The notes beneath the pieces were generated by a model, which worked only from the letters and a program-made list of their open reading frames with translations, was not told the DNA's origin and did no database searches. From Arenibacter palladensis (GTDB lineage Bacteria > Bacteroidota > Bacteroidia > Flavobacteriales > Flavobacteriaceae), in NCBI RefSeq assembly GCF_900129275.1, contig NZ_FQUX01000009.1, forward strand, positions 124,001-188,000: a stretch of 64,000 bases of DNA, in the 5' to 3' direction. Shown here one piece after another: positions 9,826 through 18,171 of the stretch. The translations under genes were made by a program, and so were the position numbers. How positions within the stretch are numbered: position 1 is the first letter of the stretch; each line of letters starts with the position of its first letter.

Positions 9826-10047
9826 ATGGAACTTTTTTTATCAGAGCCTAGAGTAAGCGTATTAGCATTAGAAAACCTAGATCCGTTCAATACAAACCAA
9901 AATACATTCATCATTACTTTACTTATTGACGCGAGATTTGTGACCGAATTCCCATTGCAAAAAGACTGCAAAGAAAATGGTACAGAGATGCAAAATAAAC
10001 ATCCGAAGAATGATTTTAAGGAAAATCCCATGCAAGCAAGTAGTTAA
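9826..10047 (+). CDS. Possible small ORF between apbE and the Rieske gene
   Basis: The 250-bp interval between apbE and the Rieske gene contains two overlapping opposite ORFs. The plus one (73 aa) has a balanced acidic/basic composition and looks more protein-like. The minus one (10031-9804, 75 aa) is Ser/Phe/Asn-rich with no glutamate, as antisense shadows often are, yet its TGA overlaps the apbE GTG start (GTGA), the classic coupling arrangement. I recognise neither; at most one is real. Confidence 0.25.
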   Translation: MELFLSEPRVSVLALENLDPFNTNQNTFIITLLIDARFVTEFPLQKDCKENGTEMQNKHPKNDFKENPMQASS

Positions 10048-10060
10048 AAATCAGTTTGGA

Positions 10061-10504
10061 TTATTCAAAGACACGAAGGATCTGCCCTTCTAATTCCGTA
10101 TTAAATATTTTAAGGGGTTTGGCAACATCGTTACCGATATGGTTTAATGGGGTACCAGTCTGACTAAAGGTAGAACCATGGGTGGAGCACTTAAAATAAC
10201 CTCCATTATCTGTTTTAAAACTTATCCCATCTGTCTGTTGATGACTACAGATTTGGCTTGCGGCCACAAATTCGCCTTCCAGGTTTTTAACCACGACCAC
10301 ATAATTCTTAATTATGAAATCGCCATTGTTTTGCAATTTGGCGCCTTCCGTTGAATTTAAATCAATAGTAAAATCCACGCCCGTTGGTACGGGTTTGGGA
10401 TCTATAACTTCATCGCTATCCGATGAACAGCCATGTAAGCAGGGAAAAGTGAGGGCAAATGCCGCTCCGGTACCTAAAGTCCTTAAAAACTGCTTTCTTT
10501 CCAT
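10061..10504 (-). CDS. Rieske [2Fe-2S] domain lipoprotein
   Basis: A 147-residue exported iron-sulfur protein. The N-terminus MERKQFLRTLGTGAAFAL has a Tat-like arrangement (Lys-Gln-Phe-Leu-Arg then a hydrophobic run), followed by Cys residues (PCLHGCSS) suitable for lipidation at Cys26. The Rieske ligands are Cys86-x-His88 (QICSHQQTDG) and Cys106-x-x-His109 (FKCSTHGSTF). Such stand-alone Rieske proteins act as small electron carriers. It lies between purM (50 bp upstream) and apbE and may be co-transcribed with either. Confidence 0.88.
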   Translation of the reverse strand: MERKQFLRTLGTGAAFALTFPCLHGCSSDSDEVIDPKPVPTGVDFTIDLNSTEGAKLQNNGDFIIKNYVVVVKNLEGEFVAASQICSHQQTDGISFKTDNGGYFKCSTHGSTFSQTGTPLNHIGNDVAKPLKIFNTELEGQILRVFE

Positions 10505-10553
10505 AACGTAATTTCTTTATAAAACAACGTAGGAAAAAGGGTATTCGTATACC

Positions 10554-11732
10554 TTAATACACAAAGGTGCCGTACTCGCTTTTAATTGTGAGTTTTTTAA
10601 CAGAATTCCCTTCCACTCTACCCACAATTTGGGCTTCAACCCCAAAGCTCTCCGAAATGGCAATAAGGTCCTCCGCAATAGCGGGATTTACGTACAATTC
10701 CAATCTATGTCCACAATTAAAAACTTGGTACATCTCCTTCCAGTCGGTCCCCGACTGTTCTTGAATTAATTTGAACAAAGGAGGAACAGGAAATAGGTTG
10801 TCCTTTACAATATGAAGATTATCTACAAAATGAAGAATTTTGGTCTGTGCGCCTCCACTACAATGAACCATTCCATGAATATCGTTCGCAGAGTACTTAC
10901 CAAGAATTTTTTTTACAATTGGAGCATAGGTACGGGTTGGGGATAACACCAATTTCCCTGCATCCAATGGGGCGTCGGGAACAGCATCGGTCAACTTCAC
11001 AGTACCGGAATACACCAAATCTTCAGGCACAGCAGCATCATAACTTTCCGGATATTTTTCCGCCAGGTATTTGGCAAAAACATCATGCCTGGCAGAGGTA
11101 AGCCCATTGCTACCCATACCCCCGTTATATTCCTTTTCATAGCTGGCCTGCCCGGAGGAAGATAATCCAACAATTACATCTCCAGCTTCTATATTGGCAT
11201 TATTGATCACCTCACTCCTTTTCAATCTTGCCGTTACCGTGGAATCAACGATTATGGTACGCACCAAATCCCCTACATCTGCCGTTTCCCCTCCAGTTGA
11301 TCTTATCGTTATCCCATGTTTTTTCAAATCCTCGATCAATTCTTCAGTCCCATTTATGATGGCCGAAATGACTTCTCCAGGAATTAAATTTTTGTTTCTC
11401 CCTATGGTAGAAGACAACATAATATTGTCCGTTGCCCCAACACAAATAAGATCGTCCACATTCATGATCAGGGCATCTTGCGCTATTCCCTTCCATACAG
11501 CGATATCACCTGTCTCTTTCCAATACATGTAAGCCAAGGAGGATTTAGTACCCGCACCATCGGCATGCATCACCAAACAGTACTCTTCATCATTGGTGAG
11601 GTAGTCGGGCACAATTTTACAAAAAGCCTTGGGAAACAAGCCTTTATCAATATTTTTAATGGCATTGTGCACGTCTTCCTTGGAAGCGGAAACCCCTCTT
11701 TGATCGTATCTTTTGCTGTTGGATGAGCTCAT
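10554..11732 (-). CDS. purM: Phosphoribosylformylglycinamidine cyclo-ligase (AIR synthetase)
   Basis: PurM closes the imidazole ring (FGAM + ATP to AIR) in purine synthesis. This 392-residue form is longer than the roughly 345-residue E. coli enzyme and is the variant seen in Bacteroidota. The N-terminus YDQRGVSASKEDVHNAI, the ADGAGTKSSLAY segment (replacing the usual DGVGTK), MNVDDLICVGA and STGGETADVGDLVRT are the PurM landmarks for ATP and substrate binding. A -7 box lies at 11749-11756, and the preceding gene (glnN) has its own terminator. Confidence 0.93.
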   Translation of the reverse strand: MSSSNSKRYDQRGVSASKEDVHNAIKNIDKGLFPKAFCKIVPDYLTNDEEYCLVMHADGAGTKSSLAYMYWKETGDIAVWKGIAQDALIMNVDDLICVGATDNIMLSSTIGRNKNLIPGEVISAIINGTEELIEDLKKHGITIRSTGGETADVGDLVRTIIVDSTVTARLKRSEVINNANIEAGDVIVGLSSSGQASYEKEYNGGMGSNGLTSARHDVFAKYLAEKYPESYDAAVPEDLVYSGTVKLTDAVPDAPLDAGKLVLSPTRTYAPIVKKILGKYSANDIHGMVHCSGGAQTKILHFVDNLHIVKDNLFPVPPLFKLIQEQSGTDWKEMYQVFNCGHRLELYVNPAIAEDLIAISESFGVEAQIVGRVEGNSVKKLTIKSEYGTFVY

Positions 11733-11748
11733 GAATAAAAGTTTGCGA

Positions 11749-11756
11749 CAAAAATA
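11749..11756 (-). promoter_or_regulatory. -7 promoter box of purM
   Basis: On the minus strand the sequence is TATTTTTG, a match to TAnnTTTG, 16 nt before the purM ATG. Confidence 0.5.
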
Positions 11757-11767
11757 GAAGAATCCAT

Positions 11768-11796
11768 AAAAAAAAGCCCACTAATCGTAGGCTTTT
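11768..11796 (-). terminator. Rho-independent terminator of glnN
   Basis: Read on the minus strand, the stem AAAAGCC / GGCTTTT with an 11-nt loop is followed by a run of T. It lies about 27 bp after the glnN stop and separates glnN from purM. Confidence 0.8.
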
Positions 11797-11822
11797 AATT
11801 CATAATTTAATAAATCTCACTA

Positions 11823-14009
11823 TTATTTAATGAACAATAGTTCCCTATACTTGGTTAGGGGCCAATATTCATCACCTACCAATTGTTCCAATTTATCACA
11901 GTGGTAACGAATTTCATCAAAATAGGGCCGTACGTTATCGCAATAAGCAAAGGCCTTCTTGTTTATATCGGACATATTGTTGGCTTTCTTCCTTTCGTCT
12001 ACCATAGCATCGGTCTTGATCTTGATAGCGCGGATATGTTCGGAAATACGCTCAACAATATCCAACTGACTTTCGGACATTTTCTTGTGGGCGGCACCAT
12101 AAATTTCTTTTAGCCCTACCACATTTTTTATCAATTTATTCTGATACTCCACAGCGGCCGGTATAATATAGCTGTAGGCAAGCTCATTAAAGACCCTGCC
12201 TTCAATTTGAATATGAAGGATGTATTCTTCCAATTCCACCTCTTGTCGCACCCTGACCTCAATTTCGCTCATGACGTTCATTGACTTGAACAGTGCCAAA
12301 CTTTCTTTGGAGGTAAGCACTTGCAGTGCCTTTGGGGTATTCTTATTATTGCTCAAACCACGGGATTTGGCCTCATTCTCCCAAATTTCGCTATAACCAT
12401 CGCCCTCGAACCTTATTCTCTTGGAAGTTTTTATATATTCCCTAAGGACGTTAAAAATGGCCTCATCCTTTTTAAGACCTTTCTTGTCCACCAATTGGTC
12501 CACCTCCTTTTTGAAGGCCATAAGTTGCTTGGCCACAATGGTATTGAGTACCATCATAGGTTTGGCACAATTGGACTTGGAACCTACCCCCCTCATCTCA
12601 AACTTGTTTCCGGTAAATGCAAAAGGCGAGGTACGGTTACGATCGGTATTGTCCAGGAGAATTTCCGGAATCTTACCTACCACATTCAACTTCAATTCCG
12701 TTTTTTCCTCAGGGGACAATTTCCCTTTGGTTACCCCTTCCAGTTCATTCAACACCTCATTTAATTGTTCCCCTATAAAAATGGACAAGATGGCTGGAGG
12801 CGCCTCGTTGGCACCCAATCTATGATCGTTTCCGGCAGAAGCAATGGAAGAGCGCAATAATTCCTCATAATTATCCACCGCCTTTATCGTATTCACGAAA
12901 AAAGTTAAAAACTGAAGGTTTTTCATAGGTGTAGACCCAGGGCTAAGCAAGTTGACACCGGTATCCGTAGACAAAGACCAGTTGTTATGCTTGCCAGATC
13001 CATTTATACCCCTAAACGGTTTTTCATGAAAGAGCACTTTAAAGAAATGTTTATCGGCAATCTTTTCCATGACATCCATGAGCAATAGATTGTGATCTAC
13101 GGCCAGATTGGTTTCCTCAAAGATAGGAGCCAGCTCAAATTGATTGGGGGCCACTTCATTATGTCTGGTTTTTACCGGAATCCCCAATTTGGTACATTCC
13201 TTTTCCAGATCTTTCATGAAATTCAAAACGCGATTTGGTATAACCCCAAAATAATGATCGTCCAATTGCTGGCCCTTTGCGGCGGATTGACCTACCAACG
13301 TACGACCGGCCAAGCTAATATCGGGTCGGGAAAAAGCCAATGACTTGTCTATTAAGAAATATTCCTGCTCCCAGCCCAAAGTGGCGTATACTTTGCTAAC
13401 ATTTTTATCAAAGAATTTGGCTACTGTAGTCGCGGCCTCATCCATGGCATTCAACGCCCTCAATAGCGGAGCTTTATTGTCCAAGGCTTCGCCGGTATAG
13501 GCCACAAAAACTGTTGGTATACATAGGGTGGTACCGTAAAGAAATGCCGGTGAAGTTGGATCCCAGGCCGTATAGCCCCTGGCCTCAAAAGTATTGCGTA
13601 TTCCTCCATTTGGAAAACTGGAGGCATCCGACTCCTGCTGCACCAATTGACCACCACCGAACTTTTCCATTACCCGTCCTTCGGGTGAAAAATCAAAAAA
13701 AGCATCGTGTTTTTCAGCAGTGGTTCCTGTAAGAGGTTGAAACCAATGGGTGTAATGGGTTGCCCCCATGGATATAGCCCAAGTCTTCATCCCTTCCGCA
13801 ACTTGGTCCGCAACTTTTCTGTCTATTTTAACACCCGATACCACAGCTGCCTTTACCCTATCATAAGCATCCTTGGTCAAGTATTGCAGCATACGTTCCT
13901 CATTGAACACGTTCATTCCAAAGTATTCCGAACGTCTGCCAAAGTCCTCTACATTTATTTCTGTTCTGGTATGACTACTGGCTATGGCCTTAAATCTTTG
14001 ATTTGACAT
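11823..14009 (-). CDS. glnN: Glutamine synthetase type III
   Basis: GSIII makes glutamine from glutamate, ammonia and ATP as a large dodecamer. The 728-residue length and the N-terminal signature (FGRRSEYFGMNVFNE; ATHYTHWFQPLTG) are those of the GSIII family common in Bacteroidota and some cyanobacteria. GINGSGKHNNWS near residue 335 matches the ammonium/glutamate-binding loop, and QEYFLID and ANEAPPAI are further active-site strands. It has its own terminator downstream and a clear -7 box upstream, in a region shared with the divergent GSII gene. Confidence 0.96.
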   Translation of the reverse strand: MSNQRFKAIASSHTRTEINVEDFGRRSEYFGMNVFNEERMLQYLTKDAYDRVKAAVVSGVKIDRKVADQVAEGMKTWAISMGATHYTHWFQPLTGTTAEKHDAFFDFSPEGRVMEKFGGGQLVQQESDASSFPNGGIRNTFEARGYTAWDPTSPAFLYGTTLCIPTVFVAYTGEALDNKAPLLRALNAMDEAATTVAKFFDKNVSKVYATLGWEQEYFLIDKSLAFSRPDISLAGRTLVGQSAAKGQQLDDHYFGVIPNRVLNFMKDLEKECTKLGIPVKTRHNEVAPNQFELAPIFEETNLAVDHNLLLMDVMEKIADKHFFKVLFHEKPFRGINGSGKHNNWSLSTDTGVNLLSPGSTPMKNLQFLTFFVNTIKAVDNYEELLRSSIASAGNDHRLGANEAPPAILSIFIGEQLNEVLNELEGVTKGKLSPEEKTELKLNVVGKIPEILLDNTDRNRTSPFAFTGNKFEMRGVGSKSNCAKPMMVLNTIVAKQLMAFKKEVDQLVDKKGLKKDEAIFNVLREYIKTSKRIRFEGDGYSEIWENEAKSRGLSNNKNTPKALQVLTSKESLALFKSMNVMSEIEVRVRQEVELEEYILHIQIEGRVFNELAYSYIIPAAVEYQNKLIKNVVGLKEIYGAAHKKMSESQLDIVERISEHIRAIKIKTDAMVDERKKANNMSDINKKAFAYCDNVRPYFDEIRYHCDKLEQLVGDEYWPLTKYRELLFIK

Positions 14010-14023
14010 ATTTTATTTTTTGA

Positions 14024-14031
14024 CAAAAATA
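14024..14031 (-). promoter_or_regulatory. -7 promoter box of glnN
   Basis: On the minus strand this reads TATTTTTG, 14 nt before the glnN ATG. It mirrors an identical box serving the divergent GSII gene. Confidence 0.55.
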
Positions 14032-14076
14032 ACAATTCATTAAAATAATCCACATAAAATACATATTTAATAATAT

Positions 14077-14096
14077 ACCCCCAAAAAAATAGGGGT
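14077..14096. promoter_or_regulatory. Inverted repeat between the two glutamine synthetase promoters
   Basis: ACCCC and GGGGT arms flank an A-rich 10-nt spacer, placed between the two divergent -7 boxes. The position suits a shared operator for nitrogen control, but this is inference only. Confidence 0.35.
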
Positions 14097-14163
14097 CTCC
14101 AAAAAAATTTCAACATTATTGTCATTTAACCCACTAAAAAATGGCATATATGGTGAAAATTAT

Positions 14164-14171
14164 TATTTTTG
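14164..14171 (+). promoter_or_regulatory. -7 promoter box of the GSII gene
   Basis: TATTTTTG matches TAnnTTTG and lies 34 nt before ATG 14206. Confidence 0.55.
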
Positions 14172-14205
14172 TCTGCGTTAATAATAAAAATCAACAATAC
14201 ATATT

Positions 14206-15219
14206 ATGAGCAAGTCTAAATTAGAATACATTTGGTTGGACGGGTACGAGCCCACACAAAACATGAGGAGTAAAACTAAGGTTGAGGATGACTTCAGTGG
14301 TAAACTGGAAGATTGCCCAATCTGGTCTTTTGATGGAAGTTCAACCCGCCAGGCGGAAGGAGGATCTTCTGACTGTGTGTTAAAGCCCGTAGCAATTTAT
14401 CCTGACCCACATCGCATCAATGGTTACTTAGTAATGACCGAGGTCATGAATGCTGATGGTACCCCACACGTGTCTAACGGTAGGGCTACCATTGAAGATG
14501 AAGACAATGATTTCTGGTTTGGATTTGAGCAAGAATATTTCATTATGGACACCAGAACGGAACTTCCTTTAGGATTCCCTAGAGGTGGATATCCCAAACC
14601 ACAAGGTATGTACTACTGTTCTGTTGGTGGTCTAAATACCCATGGTCGTGACTTGGTAGAAGAGCATGCAGATGCCTGTATCGCCGCCGGTCTAAACTTT
14701 GAGGGAATTAACCAAGAAGTTGCTTGTGGACAGTGGGAATTCCAGTTATTTGCCAAAGGTGCCAAAAAAGCAGGTGACGAAATTTGGGTTGCAAGATATC
14801 TATTGGACAGATTAACCGAAAAACACGGTTACTATATAGAATACCACCCAAAACCTCTTGGTGATACCGATTGGAATGGTTCAGGTATGCACGCTAACTT
14901 CTCCAATACTACTTTGAGAACCTGTGGTTCTAGGGAAGTTTACGAAAAGATATGTGAGGCCTTCCGTCCAGTTGTAAAAGAGCACATTGCCGTTTATGGT
15001 GAATTTAACGAACAACGTTTGACAGGAAAGCACGAAACAGCTTCTATCAATGACTTTAGCTATGGTATTTCCGATAGGGGTGCCTCTATTAGAATTCCAA
15101 TCATTACAGTACAAAAAGGCTGGAAAGGTTGGTTGGAAGATAGAAGACCGGCTTCCAATGGTGATCCATACAAAATAGCAGGAAGAATCGTTAAAACGGT
15201 TAAATCTGTTAAAATATAA
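14206..15219 (+). CDS. Glutamine synthetase type II (eukaryotic-like, beta-grasp)
   Basis: A second, unrelated-length glutamine synthetase of 337 residues. Motifs are those of GSII: beta-grasp domain with EYIWLDGYEP and WSFDGSSTRQAEGGSSDC, the ATP-site FGFEQEYF near residue 105, the GINQEVACGQWEFQ strand, and NGSGMHANFSNT near residue 227 binding glutamate/ammonia. Bacterial GSII enzymes are octamers or decamers and lack the adenylylation site of GSI. It is divergent from glnN with paired promoters and is followed by its own terminator, so the cell has two differently built ammonia-assimilating enzymes side by side. Confidence 0.95.
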   Translation: MSKSKLEYIWLDGYEPTQNMRSKTKVEDDFSGKLEDCPIWSFDGSSTRQAEGGSSDCVLKPVAIYPDPHRINGYLVMTEVMNADGTPHVSNGRATIEDEDNDFWFGFEQEYFIMDTRTELPLGFPRGGYPKPQGMYYCSVGGLNTHGRDLVEEHADACIAAGLNFEGINQEVACGQWEFQLFAKGAKKAGDEIWVARYLLDRLTEKHGYYIEYHPKPLGDTDWNGSGMHANFSNTTLRTCGSREVYEKICEAFRPVVKEHIAVYGEFNEQRLTGKHETASINDFSYGISDRGASIRIPIITVQKGWKGWLEDRRPASNGDPYKIAGRIVKTVKSVKI

Positions 15220-15253
15220 AGAGTAAAAAAATAATTGTTGATTATTTTTACCG

Positions 15254-15288
15254 ACCGTTCCTTTTGAGAAAGAGGGGCGGTTTTTTTT
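15254..15288 (+). terminator. Rho-independent terminator of the GSII gene
   Basis: An ACCGTTCC / GGGGCGGT stem (two G-U pairs) is followed by eight T. It ends 8 bp before the convergent gene's stop. Confidence 0.85.
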
Positions 15289-15295
15289 ATTTGCA

Positions 15296-16921
15296 TTATT
15301 TTATGATGGCCCCTTCGTTACGCAGTGGAGTGTTCATCCAAAAATCATGGTAGTTATCAGGTTTAATAATGGGTTGATCCTGGAAAATGGGCCAATTTTT
15401 ACCCATATAAAGATGCTTGTCAGGATATTGCACTACCGGTTTTCGTTGCTGAACAAAAAATTCCCTGAATTGCATTAAGGAATACGTCTCGGAGTAATCC
15501 AACTTGTTCCCATCCATATCTATAATGTTATCCATGACTATCCGAAAATCATCTTTGGCTATTTCTCCTGGTTCCTTATAAAAAATCTCCAAGGCCTGAT
15601 CTCCAAGGTTCATCTTGGGATACAACTGTACGGTTACACTATCTGCAAGAACAACCTTCTCAACATCTATTCCCTTACCCTTATAACTAATATTGTAATT
15701 TTTATCCTTAAGTACCCTAAAATGCAAGGGAACCCTGTTGAATGCAATTTCAAATCGCTGGTTTTCAAAGTCTATAAGCACATCCTTTACCGTAAAAACC
15801 GGTGGCACCTTTACCTCAAATTTATTGCTAAAGGAAATATAACTGGGAAACATTTTATGGTCCTCTTTCTTGTATTCCACAACGGTTCTATAAAGTAACC
15901 TATCTTCAATCCTCTTACTAGTCTTACTTATTTTCCTAGTTCCCAGCAAGGCGTCATAAGTAGCGTATTCCAATTTAACGATTTCAAAATTATCCTTGGA
16001 AATATAAATCTTGCCACGTACCATTATCCTTCTATTGTGTTTGTAAATATCTATTACGTACAATGGCAAACCGTCCAACGAGGTATCGTCCTCAATTGTA
16101 AAATCATGGTTCTTAACAAAATCAGTATCCAAGTGATCTACGTAGGAATAGGAGAAGGTGTTATAATTCCTAATGGCATCCATGATGCGCAATATTACAA
16201 ATTCATTGCCACCATAGCTATTCAAATAAGCCCTAGGGATGGTCTTGGTCTTATATTCGCCATAATCATATAGTCTTTCACTCAAGGAATCTATTGGAAA
16301 GTTCGTATTTCTCGAGTACTCGTATATCCTTGTATTGGATTCCTCATAATCCAAAGTCCCGAAACCCTTGTCAAAAACCTCAACAATTGCCTCATTTAAA
16401 TTGGTATAGCCTCCAGATTTCCATTGGTAATCCCTGTAATACCCAACGTAGGACTGTGGATTAAAGGGATAATTTAGCGGGATTTTTTCTATGGCCTTGG
16501 CAATAATGTCTTCGGCCGTTACGGGCTTATCTTTGTCATTTCCCGCATTTCTGTCTCTTCTACTTTTCTTGGATGCACTTAGGGTAACCTCCTCCAATTG
16601 GACCAGCATAGGATTTAAGTATAATTGATTTATATCCTTGGGCCTTAAACTGCTAATCACTATTTCCTTGGAGTCATATCCCATGGAGGAAATATGCAAG
16701 GTATCGTTCAACTCCCTAAATTTCAGCGGAACCCTAAAACTGCCATCATTATTGGAAATAACACCCACCGCCCTATTCTTGACCCTAATACTGGCAAAAG
16801 ATATGGGTTCCAAGGTTTCGGAATCGAGAAGAACACCGCTAACAAATTGATTTTCTTGGCTATGTACCGTGGCAAAGGCCAAAAAAAAGAAAGCAATAAT
16901 ATTATGACCAAACCTTCCCAT
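15296..16921 (-). CDS. Carboxypeptidase-regulatory-like domain outer-surface protein
   Basis: A 541-residue exported protein of unknown function. A signal peptide covers about residues 1-21 (ending VHSQ); residues 26-110 form a carboxypeptidase D regulatory-like beta-sandwich (VSGVLLDSETLEPISFASIRVKN...), the same domain found at the N-terminus of SusC receptors. The rest is beta-rich, with many Tyr/Arg/Asp (about 130-510) and no plug or barrel signature. It probably works at the cell envelope. Its ATG lies 21 bp after the stop of the Ca/Na antiporter gene on the same strand, so the two may form an operon. Confidence 0.8.
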   Translation of the reverse strand: MGRFGHNIIAFFFLAFATVHSQENQFVSGVLLDSETLEPISFASIRVKNRAVGVISNNDGSFRVPLKFRELNDTLHISSMGYDSKEIVISSLRPKDINQLYLNPMLVQLEEVTLSASKKSRRDRNAGNDKDKPVTAEDIIAKAIEKIPLNYPFNPQSYVGYYRDYQWKSGGYTNLNEAIVEVFDKGFGTLDYEESNTRIYEYSRNTNFPIDSLSERLYDYGEYKTKTIPRAYLNSYGGNEFVILRIMDAIRNYNTFSYSYVDHLDTDFVKNHDFTIEDDTSLDGLPLYVIDIYKHNRRIMVRGKIYISKDNFEIVKLEYATYDALLGTRKISKTSKRIEDRLLYRTVVEYKKEDHKMFPSYISFSNKFEVKVPPVFTVKDVLIDFENQRFEIAFNRVPLHFRVLKDKNYNISYKGKGIDVEKVVLADSVTVQLYPKMNLGDQALEIFYKEPGEIAKDDFRIVMDNIIDMDGNKLDYSETYSLMQFREFFVQQRKPVVQYPDKHLYMGKNWPIFQDQPIIKPDNYHDFWMNTPLRNEGAIIK

Positions 16922-16942
16922 AATCTAATTATACTAACTTCC

Positions 16943-17881
16943 TTAGCTTATTGTTAAATATACGAATAGCACGTAAACCGCTAGAAGGATTACACCGTCC
17001 TTCCATCCCAACCTAAGCCCTTTAGGTAAAAACACTAGGGGAAGGATTAAAAAGGATGTACCCAACATCCAAAAAATATCGTTGGTCAGCAAGCCCTGAT
17101 CCAACACTTTAATAGGTGTAATCATTGATGTAATACCCAAAACAGCCAAAAGATTAAAAATATTCGACCCGATTAGATTTCCCAATGATATGGCCTTTTC
17201 TTTCTTAATTACGGCAATGACTGAGGCGGCCAATTCCGGAATACTGGTCCCAATTGATACTACGGTTACTGCAATTACCCGCTCACTAACACCATAAAAA
17301 GTAGCTAGCCCTACGGCACCCTTAATCAATAGCTCTGAACCTCCCCAAAGGGCAAGCCCTCCCAGTCCCAAAAATAGCACCGTCTTATATAAAGGCAGCG
17401 GCACATCATCCTCAGGCAATTCATCAACAACCGCAGTTTTCTGAAAACGCAATAGATATACCAAGAAAATAAAGAGTACGACCACCATGACAAAGCCCTC
17501 ATATCTTTGCAATTCGCCATCAAAATAAATAAAAATGAAGAATAAAAAGGAGGCCAACATCATAACCGGCCAATCCGTAGTATAAAAACTCTTTCTAACC
17601 TCAATGCTGCCCAAAATGATGGTTATTGCCAGTACCAAACCTAGATTGGCAATATTGGACCCCACAACATTGCCCAACGCCAAATCGGGAAATCCTTCCA
17701 AAGCGGCATTTACACTAACAATCAACTCGGGTGCGGAAGTTGCAAAGGAAACCACCGTCATACCTATAACAATCTTTGGTATATTTAGTTTTAACGACAA
17801 GGCCACTGCCGCCTTCAAAAGCCAATTCCCCCCTGCAATCAACAATACTAGTCCTAAGACAATAAGAAATATATCCAGCAT
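16943..17881 (-). CDS. Calcium/sodium antiporter, YrbG/CaCA family
   Basis: A 312-residue inner-membrane cation exchanger with about ten helices. The two inverted alpha-repeats are visible: TSAPELIVSVNAAL with GNVVGSNIANLGLVL in the first half and TSIPELAASVIAVI with GNLIGSNIFNLLAVLG in the second, each carrying the ion-binding Glu and Asn. A TTG at 17899 would add six residues, but the -7 box TATATTTG overlaps it, so ATG 17881 is the better start. It is likely co-transcribed with the downstream envelope protein gene. Confidence 0.92.
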   Translation of the reverse strand: MLDIFLIVLGLVLLIAGGNWLLKAAVALSLKLNIPKIVIGMTVVSFATSAPELIVSVNAALEGFPDLALGNVVGSNIANLGLVLAITIILGSIEVRKSFYTTDWPVMMLASFLFFIFIYFDGELQRYEGFVMVVVLFIFLVYLLRFQKTAVVDELPEDDVPLPLYKTVLFLGLGGLALWGGSELLIKGAVGLATFYGVSERVIAVTVVSIGTSIPELAASVIAVIKKEKAISLGNLIGSNIFNLLAVLGITSMITPIKVLDQGLLTNDIFWMLGTSFLILPLVFLPKGLRLGWKDGVILLAVYVLFVYLTIS

Positions 17882-17896
17882 CAAAATGTTTTCCCA

Positions 17897-17904
17897 CAAA
17901 TATA
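17897..17904 (-). promoter_or_regulatory. -7 promoter box of the Ca/Na antiporter gene
   Basis: On the minus strand this reads TATATTTG, 15 nt before ATG 17881. The remaining divergent intergenic DNA up to nrnA shows no gene or RNA that I can recognise. Confidence 0.5.
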
Positions 17905-18158
17905 ACCAAGAATCCGACTTTTTTTCAACATCACAAGAAACCCCTACTTTTAATCACCTATAGCCCAAGGTCCAAAATTTTACATGTCATTATTTTGCAT
18001 AAAGACCCGGACAATTCTTAATACACTTATAAAATATAATACATTCAATTCCTACCTTCTCATACCCAATTTAAGAGCTTTGGTTTAACGCATGCCAACT
18101 CGGTATGTGCCCAATTTAAAAATAGATTTTTCTCACAATGCCATATATTATTAAATTG

Positions 18159-18166
18159 TATCTTTG
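18159..18166 (+). promoter_or_regulatory. -7 box 5 nt before the nrnA start (leaderless arrangement)
   Basis: TATCTTTG is followed by CGCGC and then the ATG. With transcription usually starting 5-7 nt after this box, the mRNA would begin at or next to the start codon. Confidence 0.55.
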
Positions 18167-18171
18167 CGCGC

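Noticed and set aside
17942..18158. Possible tRNA or RNA gene in the nrnA upstream region
   Set aside because: No cloverleaf, T-loop (GTTCRA) or strong stem could be traced; the DNA is plain AT-rich spacer.
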